A model generated the notes under the pieces. The model saw nothing but the letters and a program-made list of their open reading frames with translations. It did not search any database and was not told the DNA's origin. Shown here piece by piece: positions 52,543-61,378 of a stretch of DNA of 64,000 nt. Location of the stretch: the NCBI RefSeq assembly GCF_003355005.1, contig NZ_CP029985.1, forward strand, positions 2,347,001 through 2,411,000, written 5' to 3'. The DNA comes from Sphingomonas sp. FARSPH (GTDB lineage: Bacteria; Pseudomonadota; Alphaproteobacteria; Sphingomonadales; Sphingomonadaceae). How positions within the stretch are numbered: position 1 is the first letter of the stretch; each line of letters starts with the position of its first letter. The translations under genes were made by a program, and so were the position numbers.

Positions 52543-53681
52543 GCAAGCATTACGTTCTCGCCGCCGGTGGTACGGGGGGGCACATGGTCCCCGCCGCGGC
52601 ATTGGCCGCGGAACTGACGAAGCGTGGCCATCGCGTCGCGCTGGTCAGCGACGCGCGCGGCGTGCGCTTCCCCGGTCTGTTCGACGGCATCCAGACGCAC
52701 GTCCTGCCCGCCGGCCGTTTCCAGCTGAAAAAGCCGCTGGGCTGGATGGGCGCGGTGCGCGAGATGCTGCGCGGCCGGGCGATGGCGCGCGAACTCTATC
52801 GCACGTTCAAGCCTGCCGCGGTGATCGGCTTCGGCGGCTACCCGGCGTTCCCCGCGCTGCTCGCCGCCTTCGCGGAGAAGATCCCGACCGCGGTGCACGA
52901 GCAGAACGCGGTGCTCGGCCGCGTCAATCGCGTCGTCGCAGGCCGCGTGGGGGCGATCGCCACCTCCTATGCCGACACCGCGCGGCTGCCCGAGCGGCTG
53001 GCGGCGAAGGTCCATCTCGTCGGCAATCCGGTACGCGAGACGGTGCTGGCCCTGCGCGCCAAGCCCTATCCGCTGCTGGAAGAGGATGGCATCTTCCGCG
53101 TCCTCGTTACCGGCGGCAGCCAGGGGGCGAGCGTGCTGAGCAAGGTCGTGCCCCACGGCCTCGCGATGCTGCCCGTCACCTTCCGCCGCCGTCTGCAGGT
53201 GACGCAACAGGCGCGGATCGAGGATATCGACGCGGTGCGCGCCAAATATGCCGAGCATCAGATCCCGGCGGAGCTCGCCACCTACCTGCCCGACATGCCC
53301 GAACAGCTCGCCTGGGCGCATCTGGTGATCGGTCGCGCCGGCGCGTCGACGATCGCGGAGCTGACCGCGGCGGGGCGCCCCGCGATCCTCGTGCCGCTGC
53401 CGTCCGCGACCGACGACCACCAGACCGCCAACGCGCGCGAGATGACCAGGGCGGGCGGCGCGCGCACGATCGCGCAAGCCGATTTCACCGCCAAGGAACT
53501 GGCCAAGCAGATGCAGAAATTGGGGCTCGACCCCGCCGCGCTCGAAAACGCTGCCGCGCGCGCGAAGAGTGTCGGGCGCCCCAACGCGGTCGGCGACCTT
53601 GCCGATCTGGTCGAAAGCCTGGATGCGCCGCTGGCGCGCCTGCCGGTCGGCAAGCCGGTCGCCAGGGCAGCCTACGCATGA
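52527..53681 (+). CDS. murG: UDP-GlcNAc transferase MurG
   Basis: 384 residues, GT-B fold. The glycine loop GGTGGH (14-19) and the C-terminal GRAGASTIAELTAAGRPAILVPLP block that binds UDP-GlcNAc are present. It converts lipid I to lipid II. Two starts are possible: ATG 52527 (16 nt overlap with ftsW) and TTG 52539 (TTGA overlap, start MSKHYVLAAGG). The latter matches the overlap style of this operon; I keep the ATG. A short C-terminal extension (PLARLPVGKPVARAAYA) makes it longer than E. coli MurG (355). Confidence 0.94.
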   Translation: MGFELSKHYVLAAGGTGGHMVPAAALAAELTKRGHRVALVSDARGVRFPGLFDGIQTHVLPAGRFQLKKPLGWMGAVREMLRGRAMARELYRTFKPAAVIGFGGYPAFPALLAAFAEKIPTAVHEQNAVLGRVNRVVAGRVGAIATSYADTARLPERLAAKVHLVGNPVRETVLALRAKPYPLLEEDGIFRVLVTGGSQGASVLSKVVPHGLAMLPVTFRRRLQVTQQARIEDIDAVRAKYAEHQIPAELATYLPDMPEQLAWAHLVIGRAGASTIAELTAAGRPAILVPLPSATDDHQTANAREMTRAGGARTIAQADFTAKELAKQMQKLGLDPAALENAAARAKSVGRPNAVGDLADLVESLDAPLARLPVGKPVARAAYA

Positions 53682-55096
53682 TCCGCGGCGTCCATACCGA
53701 TATCGGGCCGATCCATTTCGTCGGGATCGGCGGCATCGGCATGTCCGGCATCGCTGAAGTGATGAGAAACCTCGGCTATACGGTCCAGGGCTCCGACGTC
53801 GCCGAGGGCTATGTCGTGCAGGGCCTGCGCGACAAGGGGATCGCGGTGACGATCGGCCACGCCGCGGAGAATGTCGCGGATGCCGCCGTGGTCGTCACCT
53901 CCACCGCGATCACCCGCTCCAATCCGGAGGTCGAGGCTGCGCTCGAACGCCGCATCCCCGTCGTCCGCCGCGCCGAGATGCTCGCCGAACTGATGCGCCT
54001 CAAGCAGACGGTCGCCGTCGCGGGTACGCACGGCAAGACCACGACGACCAGCATGGTCGCCGCCCTGCTCGACGCGGGCGGGGTCGACCCCACCGTCATC
54101 AACGGCGGCATCATCAACAGCTACGGCTCGAACGCGCGCCTTGGCGCGAGCGACTGGATGGTCGTCGAGGCGGACGAAAGCGACGGCAGCTTCCTGCGCC
54201 TCGACGGCACGATCGCGGTGGTCACCAACATCGATCCCGAGCATCTCGACCATTACGGCAGCTTCGATGCGGTCAAGGACGCGTTCGTCGAGTTCGTCGA
54301 GAACGTGCCTTTCTACGGCGCGGCGCTGCTGTGCCTCGATCATCCGGAGGTGCAGAACGTCCTGCCGCGGGTGCGTGACCGGCGCGTCGTCACCTATGGC
54401 TTCTCCGCGCAGGCGGACATTCGCGGCGTCGACGTGACGCCGGTGCCGGGCGGCAACCGCTTCGCCTGCGTCGTGCGCCAGCGCGACGGATCGGTGCGGA
54501 CGATCGACAGTATCGAGCTGCCGATGCCTGGCCGCCACAACGTCCAGAACGCGCTCGCCGCGATCGGCGTCGCGCTCGAACTCGGCATCGACGATGCGAC
54601 GATCGCCCGCGGGTTCGAGGCGTTCGGCGGCGTCAAGCGCCGCTTCACCAAGGTCGGCGAGGTCGGGGTCGGCGACGGCGTCGTCACGGTGATCGACGAT
54701 TACGGCCATCACCCGGTCGAAATCCGCGCGGTACTCGCCGCGGCGCGCGAGGGCGCGCGCGGACGCGTGATCGCGGTGGTCCAGCCGCATCGCTATTCGC
54801 GCCTCGGCAATCTGATGGAAGATTTCCAGACCGCGTTCAACGACGCTGATCGCGTGCTCGTGACCCCGGTCTATGCCGCCGGCGAGGCGCCCGTGCCGGG
54901 CGTCGACGCCGAGGCACTGGTCGAAGGGCTGAAGCGCCGCGGCCACCGCTCCGCCGCGGTGATCGCGGATGCGGACGCGCTGGCGGCCGAGCTGGCCGGG
55001 ACGATCCAGGCGGACGACATGGTCGTCTGCCTCGGCGCGGGTGACATCACCAAATGGGCGGCCGGACTGGCCGCGGCGATTGAGGCGAAGCGATGA
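53678..55096 (+). CDS. murC: UDP-MurNAc:L-alanine ligase
   Basis: 472 residues. The UDP-binding motif is GIGGIGMSG (16-24), the ATP loop is AGTHGKTTT (115-123), and a DDYGHHPVE segment lies in the C-terminal half. It attaches L-Ala to UDP-MurNAc, the first peptide-forming step. It starts in the murG stop (ATGA). Its own stop overlaps a small ORF (ATGA). Confidence 0.96.
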   Translation: MIRGVHTDIGPIHFVGIGGIGMSGIAEVMRNLGYTVQGSDVAEGYVVQGLRDKGIAVTIGHAAENVADAAVVVTSTAITRSNPEVEAALERRIPVVRRAEMLAELMRLKQTVAVAGTHGKTTTTSMVAALLDAGGVDPTVINGGIINSYGSNARLGASDWMVVEADESDGSFLRLDGTIAVVTNIDPEHLDHYGSFDAVKDAFVEFVENVPFYGAALLCLDHPEVQNVLPRVRDRRVVTYGFSAQADIRGVDVTPVPGGNRFACVVRQRDGSVRTIDSIELPMPGRHNVQNALAAIGVALELGIDDATIARGFEAFGGVKRRFTKVGEVGVGDGVVTVIDDYGHHPVEIRAVLAAAREGARGRVIAVVQPHRYSRLGNLMEDFQTAFNDADRVLVTPVYAAGEAPVPGVDAEALVEGLKRRGHRSAAVIADADALAAELAGTIQADDMVVCLGAGDITKWAAGLAAAIEAKR

Positions 55097-55293
55097 ACGA
55101 CTGGTTCGATGCGGGCATCCGGTTCCAGAAGCAGATGCTCGATGCGCAGCGCCGCACGCTGGATGCGGGCGGCCATGCGGTCGGCGCCGGCGAGGCGCTG
55201 GTCCAGGTGCAGGAGGCGACGCGCAAGGCCGCGGAGGCGAACGTGGCCGCGGTGCAGGCGTGGATGCGGTTGTGGGGCGTCGGGCCTTGGTGA
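55093..55293 (+). CDS. 66-residue protein of unknown function between murC and murB
   Basis: 66 residues, MNDWFDAGIRFQKQMLDAQ at the start and a Trp-rich end (AWMRLWGVGPW). The body (about 8-58) is predicted by eye to be one long amphipathic helix rich in Ala, Gln and Arg, without a transmembrane segment. It reminds me of phasin-like or short coiled-coil proteins but I do not recognise a family. ATGA overlap with murC and GTGA overlap with murB show that it is an integral coupled cistron of the dcw operon. Confidence 0.75.
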   Translation: MNDWFDAGIRFQKQMLDAQRRTLDAGGHAVGAGEALVQVQEATRKAAEANVAAVQAWMRLWGVGPW

Positions 55294-56192
55294 CGACGGC
55301 GGAGATCACCCTGCCGTCCGTCCGCGGCCGCCTGACGCGGGATGCGCCGCTCGCGCCGCTCGTCTGGTTCAAGGCCGGCGGCGCGGCCGAATGGCTGTTC
55401 GAACCGGCGGACGAGGATGATCTGGCGGCGTTTCTCGCCGCGCTCGACCCCGCGGTGCCGGTGATGGCGCTGGGGCTCGGCTCCAACCTGATCGTGCGCG
55501 ACGGCGGCGTGCCGGGCGTCGTCGTGCGGCTGGGCAAGGCGTTCGCGAAGGTCGCGGCGCGCGATGCGACGACCCTACGCTGCGGCGGCGGGGCGAGCGG
55601 CATCCTTGTCTCCTCGACCGCGCGCGATGCGGGGATCGGCGGGGTCGAGTTCCTGCGCTCGATCCCCGGCACGGTCGGCGGGTTCGTGCGGATGAACGGC
55701 GGCGCCTATGGCCGCGAGGTGAAGGACGTGCTGGTCGACGCCGACGTCGTGCTGCGTTCGGGCGCGCGGCGGACGCTGACCCTCGCCGATCTGGGCTATA
55801 CCTATCGCCACAGCGCGCTGCCCGCGGGCGCGATCGTCGTCGCGGCGACCTTCCGCGGCCATCCCGCCGAACCCGCCGCGGTGCAGGCGGAGATGGACCG
55901 GATCGCCGCCGCGCGCGAGGCGTCGCAGCCGCTGCGCGCGAAGACGGGCGGGTCGACGTTCAAGAACCCGGACGGGCACCGGGCCTGGGCGCTGGTCGAT
56001 GCCGCCGGCTGTCGTGGCTTGCGCCGTGGCGATGCGCAGGTATCGGAGAAGCATACGAATTTCCTGCTCAACCTCGGCACGGCGACGAGCGCCGACATCG
56101 AGGCCCTGGGCGAAGAGGTACGCGACAAGGTGAAGGCGCATTCCGGGGTGACATTGGAGTGGGAAATCCAGCGGGTGGGGGTGCGCGCGTGA
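55290..56192 (+). CDS. murB: UDP-N-acetylenolpyruvoylglucosamine reductase
   Basis: 300 residues, the shorter MurB type. The FAD-binding motif LGLGSNLIVRDGG, the catalytic region SIPGTVGGFVRMNGGAYGRE, KTGGSTFKNP and SEKHTNFLLN are present. It reduces UDP-GlcNAc-enolpyruvate to UDP-MurNAc with NADPH. The start is GTG 55290, overlapping the 66-residue ORF stop. A 130 bp repeat separates it from ddlB. Confidence 0.94.
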   Translation: MTTAEITLPSVRGRLTRDAPLAPLVWFKAGGAAEWLFEPADEDDLAAFLAALDPAVPVMALGLGSNLIVRDGGVPGVVVRLGKAFAKVAARDATTLRCGGGASGILVSSTARDAGIGGVEFLRSIPGTVGGFVRMNGGAYGREVKDVLVDADVVLRSGARRTLTLADLGYTYRHSALPAGAIVVAATFRGHPAEPAAVQAEMDRIAAAREASQPLRAKTGGSTFKNPDGHRAWALVDAAGCRGLRRGDAQVSEKHTNFLLNLGTATSADIEALGEEVRDKVKAHSGVTLEWEIQRVGVRA

Positions 56193-56205
56193 GCGGAAGC
56201 GACCA

Positions 56206-56336
56206 TTTCCTCCCCGGTACGGGGAGGGGGACCGTCAGCCGCAGGCTGGTGGTGGAGGGGCAGCCACCTGCGCTGGTCCTGCTTGGCTGCCCCTCCGTCA
56301 CGCCTTCGGCGTGCCACCTCCCCGTGCCGGGGAGGA
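56206..56336. repeat. 130 bp palindromic repeat, copy D (murB-ddlB junction)
   Basis: End hairpins CCTCCCC/GGGGAGG are at 56209-56227 and CACCTCCCCG/CGGGGAGG near 56316-56335. The interior has TGGTGGAGGGGCAGCC (near 56248) and GGCTGCCCCTCC (near 56285) as complementary blocks. It fills the 148 bp murB-ddlB gap. The last GGGGAGG, 5 nt before the ddlB ATG, is that gene's ribosome binding site. Same orientation relative to transcription as copy A. Confidence 0.88.
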
Positions 56337-56340
56337 GCGC

Positions 56341-57282
56341 ATGAACGCCCTCCACATCGCCGTGCTGATGGGCGGCTGGTCTGCCGAACGCCCGGTGTCG
56401 CTGATGTCGGGCGCCGGCGTCGCCGACGCGCTGGAGGCGAACGGCCATCGCGTCACGCGGATCGACATGGGTCGCGACGTCGCCGCGCGCCTTGCGGAGG
56501 CGAAGCCCGACCTCGTCTTCAACGCATTGCATGGATCGCCCGGCGAGGATGGCACGGTGCAGGGCATGCTCGACCTGATGGGCATCCCGTACACCCATTC
56601 GGGCCTCGCGACCTCGGTGATCGCGATCGACAAGGTGCTGACCAAGCAGGCGCTCGTCCCCGCCGGCATCCCGATGCCGGGCGGCCGCGTCGTCAAGTCC
56701 GCCGACGTGTTCGAAGCCGATCCGATCGCGCGGCCCTATGTTTTGAAGCCCGTCAACGAAGGATCGTCGGTCGGTGTCGCGATCGTCACCGCAGACGGCA
56801 ATTACGGCGATCCGATCGGCCGCGATGTCGCGGGGCCGTGGCAGGAGTTCGACGAACTGCTCGCTGAACCCTATGTGCGCGGCCGCGAATTGACCACCGC
56901 GGTGCTCGGCAATCGCGCGCTGGGCGTTACCGAATTGAAGCCCAAGAACGGCTGGTATGACTTCGACGCCAAATATACCGACGGTCTGACCGAGCACGTC
57001 TGCCCTGCGGACATCCCCGACATTATAGCGGATGCGTGCAAGCGTCTGGCGTTGGAGGCGCATCGCCTGCTCGGCTGCAAGGGCGCGAGCCGGTCCGACT
57101 TCCGCTGGGACGACGAACGCGGCGTCGACGGCCTGTTCCTGCTCGAGGTGAACACACAGCCGGGCATGACGCCCTTGAGCCTCGTGCCCGAACAGGCGCG
57201 CCACATCGGCATGAGCTACGAACAGCTGGTGCAGGCGATTGTGGACGAAGCGCTCGCCGACGCGCGGGGCCGCGACGGATGA
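56341..57282 (+). CDS. ddlB: D-alanine:D-alanine ligase
   Basis: 313 residues, ATP-grasp. Motifs are VLMGGWSAERPVSLMSG near the start, HGSPGEDG, LKPVNEGSSVGV and the metal-binding EVNTQPGMT near the C-terminus. It makes D-Ala-D-Ala for MurF. ATG 56341 has a strong ribosome binding site derived from repeat D. The stop overlaps the ftsQ start (ATGA). Confidence 0.95.
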   Translation: MNALHIAVLMGGWSAERPVSLMSGAGVADALEANGHRVTRIDMGRDVAARLAEAKPDLVFNALHGSPGEDGTVQGMLDLMGIPYTHSGLATSVIAIDKVLTKQALVPAGIPMPGGRVVKSADVFEADPIARPYVLKPVNEGSSVGVAIVTADGNYGDPIGRDVAGPWQEFDELLAEPYVRGRELTTAVLGNRALGVTELKPKNGWYDFDAKYTDGLTEHVCPADIPDIIADACKRLALEAHRLLGCKGASRSDFRWDDERGVDGLFLLEVNTQPGMTPLSLVPEQARHIGMSYEQLVQAIVDEALADARGRDG

Positions 57283-58244
57283 GCCGCACGATCAAGCGCG
57301 GAACCCCGCCGCGCCGCCCCGCCCCGCGCAAGAAACAGCCCGTCCGCAAGGTCGGGCTGTTCGAGCGTGCGGTCGGGGCGTTGCCGGTCAGCGAGGCGAC
57401 GATCCGCAAGGCGGCGACCTGGACGATTACCGGCGCCGGCGTCGCGGGCGCGCTGGCGATCCTCACCTGGATCGGTATCCCCGGCATGATCGGCAGCGCG
57501 CTCGCCGAAGGCGCGGGGCGCGCGGGGTTCCGCGTTGAGCAGATCGAGGTCACGGGCCTCAAGCGCATGGACCGGATGAGCGTCTACGCCGTCGCGCTCG
57601 ACCAGCAGAGCCGCGCAATGCCGCTCGTCGATCTCGAGGCGGTCCGCGAAAAGCTGCTGCGCTACGGATGGATCGCCGACGCGCACGTGTCGCGCCGGCT
57701 GCCCGACACGTTGCTGATCGACATCGTCGAGCGTGCGCCGGCGGCGGTGTGGCAGGACAATGGCCAGCTGACGCTGATCGATAAGGACGGCGTGCTGCTG
57801 GAACCGGTGCGCGTCGACGCGATGCCCGATCTGCCTTTGGTCATCGGCCCCGGCGCCGACCGGCAGGAACCGCAATATCAGGCGCTGATCGCCGCCGCGC
57901 CCGCGTTGAAGCCGCGGATCAAGGCGGCGACGTGGATCGGCAATCGCCGCTGGGACCTGACCTTCGACACCGGCGAGACGCTGGCGCTGCCCGAAGACGG
58001 CGCGGCCGCCGCATTGCTCAAGTTCGCCGAGCTGGACGGCGCGCGGCCGCTGCTCGGCAAGGGCTGGGTGCGCTTCGACATGCGCGATCCGGCGAAGCTG
58101 GTCGTGCGGCGTCCGGATGCCAGCCTCGTGCACGCTCTTCCCGATCCCAGCCAGATCGGCGAAGGTGCGACGCAACCGGCGGAGGCGACGGCGCCGGCAA
58201 CGAAAACGCACACGGTAGCGTCGACTCAGGGGGCTGAGGGATAA
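57279..58244 (+). CDS. ftsQ: Cell division protein FtsQ
   Basis: 321 residues. A basic cytoplasmic N-terminus (1-45, rich in Arg, Pro and Lys) precedes one transmembrane helix (about 47-68). A POTRA domain (about 75-150, FRVEQIEVTGLKRMD, SVYAVALDQQ) and the FtsQ beta domain (LPDTLLIDIVERAPAAVW, LIDKDGVLLEP) follow. It recruits FtsL/FtsB and FtsWI to the divisome. ATGA overlap with ddlB; the stop and the ftsA ATG share one base (TAATG). Confidence 0.93.
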   Translation: MSRTIKRGTPPRRPAPRKKQPVRKVGLFERAVGALPVSEATIRKAATWTITGAGVAGALAILTWIGIPGMIGSALAEGAGRAGFRVEQIEVTGLKRMDRMSVYAVALDQQSRAMPLVDLEAVREKLLRYGWIADAHVSRRLPDTLLIDIVERAPAAVWQDNGQLTLIDKDGVLLEPVRVDAMPDLPLVIGPGADRQEPQYQALIAAAPALKPRIKAATWIGNRRWDLTFDTGETLALPEDGAAAALLKFAELDGARPLLGKGWVRFDMRDPAKLVVRRPDASLVHALPDPSQIGEGATQPAEATAPATKTHTVASTQGAEG

Positions 58245-59506
58245 TGGCGAAGGTCACACCGGAAGGACTCATCACCGCGCTCGACATCGGGTCGTCCAAG
58301 GTGTCGGCGATGATCGCGCAAAAGGGCGACGGCGGCGAGCTGATCGTGCTCGGCACCGGCCAGCGCGAAAGCCGCGGCGTCAAGCGCGGCTATATCGCCG
58401 ACATGGGCGCGACCGAGGCGGCGGTGCGCGAAGCGGTCGAGCAGGCGGAGCGGATCGCCGGCATCAACATCGAGAACGTCTGGGTGGGCTTTTCCGCCGG
58501 CGGCCTCGTCAGCGACGTCGCGGAGGTCGAGTTCGAGCTGGGCGGGCACCGCGTCGAGCAGCAGGACATCGATGCGTTGCTGGCGGCGGGGCGCAATTCG
58601 ATCGATCCGCAGGGGCGGATGGTGCTGCATGCGCAGCCCGCACTCTACACGCTCGATGGCCTCACCGGGGTCAAGAAGCCGCTCGGCCTCCATGCCGATC
58701 GCCTCGGCGTGCACATCCACGTCGTCGCCGCGGATGGCTCGCCGGTGCGCAACCTCGACCTGTGCGTCCGTTCCGCGCACCTGGAGGTGAAGTCGATCAT
58801 CGCCGCGCCGGTCGCGACCGGCCTTGCCTGCCTGTCCGAAGAGGAGCGTGAACTGGGCGTCGCATTGGTCGAAATGGGGGCCGGGATCACCAACGTCTCG
58901 CTGTTCGCGGGCGGCATGTTGGTCGGCCTGTGCTCGATCCCGATGGGCGGGCAGGACATCACCGACGATATCGCCTCCGCCTTCGGCACCCGCCGCGCGC
59001 AGGCGGAGCGGATGAAATGCTTCCACGGTTCGGCCAATGCCTCCCCGCGCGACAATCACGAGATGATCCCGGTGGTGCCGATCGCCGCGGAGGACGACGC
59101 GCATGGCGGCATGCAGATCACCAAGGCGCAGCTGATCGGCATCGTTCGCCAGCGGCTGGAGCATCAGATGGGCGAGATCCGCAAGGCGCTGCAGCAGCTG
59201 AAGTTCGAGGGGCCGGTCGGGCGCCAGGTCGTGCTGACCGGCGGCGGTGCGGAGCTGAAGGGCGTCGCCGATTACGCGCAGCAGGCACTCGGCCGCTCGG
59301 TGCGCATCGGCCGTCCGCGCGGGCTGACCGCGCTGCCGGAGGCGCATGGTGGTCCCGCGTTCGCGACGTTGGCCGGTCTTGCCTTCTACGCCGCGTCCGA
59401 TCCGATCGACCTGCGCGGCGTCGCGCCGCAGCCGCAGACGGTGCATCGGCAGAAGGGGCTGGGCATGGTGCGCAAGCTGATCCAGGCGGCGCGCGCCAAT
59501 TATTGA
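58244..59506 (+). CDS. ftsA: Cell division protein FtsA
   Basis: 420 residues, actin-like ATPase. Phosphate-binding segments are ALDIGSSKVSAMIAQK near the start and EMGAGITNVSLF in the middle, with VVLTGGGAELKG near the C-terminus. The C-terminal amphipathic membrane-targeting helix is GLGMVRKLIQAARANY. It tethers FtsZ to the membrane. It follows ftsQ with a 1 nt overlap. A 103 bp gap separates it from ftsZ. Confidence 0.96.
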   Translation: MAKVTPEGLITALDIGSSKVSAMIAQKGDGGELIVLGTGQRESRGVKRGYIADMGATEAAVREAVEQAERIAGINIENVWVGFSAGGLVSDVAEVEFELGGHRVEQQDIDALLAAGRNSIDPQGRMVLHAQPALYTLDGLTGVKKPLGLHADRLGVHIHVVAADGSPVRNLDLCVRSAHLEVKSIIAAPVATGLACLSEEERELGVALVEMGAGITNVSLFAGGMLVGLCSIPMGGQDITDDIASAFGTRRAQAERMKCFHGSANASPRDNHEMIPVVPIAAEDDAHGGMQITKAQLIGIVRQRLEHQMGEIRKALQQLKFEGPVGRQVVLTGGGAELKGVADYAQQALGRSVRIGRPRGLTALPEAHGGPAFATLAGLAFYAASDPIDLRGVAPQPQTVHRQKGLGMVRKLIQAARANY

Positions 59507-59609
59507 TTTTGCATGACGATTTTCGGTGGCACCATACCAATCGTTGAGGCAAAAGGGTTAATCAGTACCCCGGTCAGTATTCACCGGTAGGGGGCGGAGA
59601 GAACAGGCC

Positions 59610-61142
59610 ATGAGCATCGAATTCATCACTCCCGAGGTCGACGAACTGACCCCCCGCATCGCCGTGATCGGCGTCGGCGGCGCGGGCGGCAATGCGATCG
59701 CCAACATGATGCGTGCCGACGTGCAGGGCGTCGACTTCCTCGTCGCGAACACCGACGCGCAGGCGCTGAAGTCCTCCGTCGCGCCGCACCGTATCCAGCT
59801 CGGCTCGAAGATCACGCAAGGTTTGGGCGCGGGAGCCCGGCCGGAAATCGGCCGCGCCGCGGCGGAAGAGACGATCGACGAACTCGCCAAGCGGCTGGAG
59901 GGGGCGCACATGTGCTTCATCGCCGCCGGCATGGGCGGCGGCACGGGGACCGGCGCCGCACCGGTGATCGCCAAGGCCGCGCGCGACATGGGCATCCTGA
60001 CCGTGGGTGTCGTCACCAAGCCGTTCAGCTTCGAAGGCAACCGCCGCGCCAAGGCCGCCGACGGCGGGATCGAGGAGCTGCAGAAGTACGTCGATACGCT
60101 GATCGTCATCCCCAACCAGAATTTGTTCCTCATCGCCAACGCGAACACGACCTTCAAGGAAGCGTTCGAGATGGCGGACGAGGTGCTGCAGCAGGGCGTG
60201 CGCGGCATCACCGACCTCATGGTCATGCCCGGCCTCATCAACCTCGACTTCGCCGACGTCCGCTCGGTGATGCAGGAAATGGGCAAGGCGATGATGGGCA
60301 CGGGCGAGGCGAGCGGCGACAATCGCGCGCTCGAGGCCGCGCAAAAGGCGATCGCAAACCCTCTCCTCGACGGCGTTTCCATGCAGGGCGCGAAGGGCGT
60401 CATCATTTCGATCACCGGCGGCGACGACATGCGCCTGCTCGAGGTGGACGAGGCGGCGAACCACATCCGCGACCTGGTCGACCCTGACGCCAACATCATC
60501 TGGGGTTCGGCGTTCAACCCGGATCTGGAAGGCAAGATCCGCGTCTCGGTCGTCGCCACCGGCATCGATTCGGATGCCAAGCCGCAGACCGCGTCCCCGC
60601 AGGCGGAACCCACCAAGTCGTTCAGTTTCGGCATGGGCCGCAAGACCGACGATGCGACCTCGTTCCGCCCGAGCGCCGCGACGCAGCCGGTGCCGACGCC
60701 CGCCGCGCCTGCTCCCGTGCCGCCGCCCGCGCCCGCGCAGCCCGTCGCCGCGCCGAGCGTCTCCTTCGCGCCGCCCGCCGAGCCCGAGCCGCTCGATCTG
60801 ACCGCGGGGGATGCGGTCGCCGGCGACGACGAACTGGTGCTGGGTGCCGAGACGATGGTGCCGCAGCCCGCACCGCGCGCCTATGGTGACGAGCAGTCGT
60901 ATGCGGCACCGACGCCGCAGGCGCCCGCTGCGTCGGCGGACGATGCCGCCGCGCGCCGTCGCTGGATCGCGCCGGGCAGTGAGGCCGCGCCGGAAGCCAC
61001 GCCCGCGCCGCGCGTCAAATTGGGCGGCACGTTGTTCGAACGCATGTCCAATGCCGCGCGCGGCGCGCAGCGCGACGAGACGGGTGACGACAAAGAGCCG
61101 CTGGACATCCCGCGCTTCCTGCATCGTCAGAACAACCAGTAA
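59610..61142 (+). CDS. ftsZ: Cell division GTPase FtsZ
   Basis: 510 residues. The tubulin signature GGGTGTG is at 109-115, with NTDAQ at 47-51 and the T7-loop region NLDFADV at about 211-217. After the globular domain (to about 320) comes a long Pro/Ala-rich linker and the conserved C-terminal peptide (DIPRFLHRQ) that binds FtsA and other partners. GGCGGAGAG precedes ATG 59610. The 103 bp upstream gap contains AT-rich sequence and could hold a separate ftsZ promoter. The strong terminator follows. Confidence 0.97.
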   Translation: MSIEFITPEVDELTPRIAVIGVGGAGGNAIANMMRADVQGVDFLVANTDAQALKSSVAPHRIQLGSKITQGLGAGARPEIGRAAAEETIDELAKRLEGAHMCFIAAGMGGGTGTGAAPVIAKAARDMGILTVGVVTKPFSFEGNRRAKAADGGIEELQKYVDTLIVIPNQNLFLIANANTTFKEAFEMADEVLQQGVRGITDLMVMPGLINLDFADVRSVMQEMGKAMMGTGEASGDNRALEAAQKAIANPLLDGVSMQGAKGVIISITGGDDMRLLEVDEAANHIRDLVDPDANIIWGSAFNPDLEGKIRVSVVATGIDSDAKPQTASPQAEPTKSFSFGMGRKTDDATSFRPSAATQPVPTPAAPAPVPPPAPAQPVAAPSVSFAPPAEPEPLDLTAGDAVAGDDELVLGAETMVPQPAPRAYGDEQSYAAPTPQAPAASADDAAARRRWIAPGSEAAPEATPAPRVKLGGTLFERMSNAARGAQRDETGDDKEPLDIPRFLHRQNNQ

Positions 61143-61180
61143 CGCGCTTCGGACGGCGCGCGCCCGCGGTCCGAAGCATG

Positions 61181-61232
61181 CCCCGGCGACGGGGCGGGAT
61201 CATCTCGCCGCCCGCGCCGGGGTTTTCGTTTT
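61181..61232 (+). terminator. Rho-independent terminator of the dcw operon
   Basis: Outer stem CCCCGGCG/CGCCGGGG (61181-61188 with 61215-61222), an inner GC-rich stem, then TTTTCGTTTT (61223-61232). It begins 38 nt after the ftsZ stop. A further hairpin CTTCGGAC/GTCCGAAG lies just before it at 61147-61176. Confidence 0.82.
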
Positions 61233-61378
61233 GCCTACCCACCGGAATCCCGCCCGATGCGTACCGGATATTAACACGTGATCCCGGGCCTCGTCGCCGG
61301 CCAGGCTCGGTTCGGCGCACGGCAACGGTACGGGACATTGCCGGGTCGGCTGCGCTCGGCTCTAGTAACAGCGATCTC

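Noticed and set aside
59507..59609. Possible CtrA binding site (TTAA-N7-TTAA) before ftsZ
   Set aside because: Only one TTAA half-site is present; the second half reads CCCG. Not enough to call an operator.
61147..61176. Hairpin directly after ftsZ considered as the main terminator
   Set aside because: It lacks a T-run; the adjacent hairpin at 61181-61232 with TTTTCGTTTT is the better candidate.
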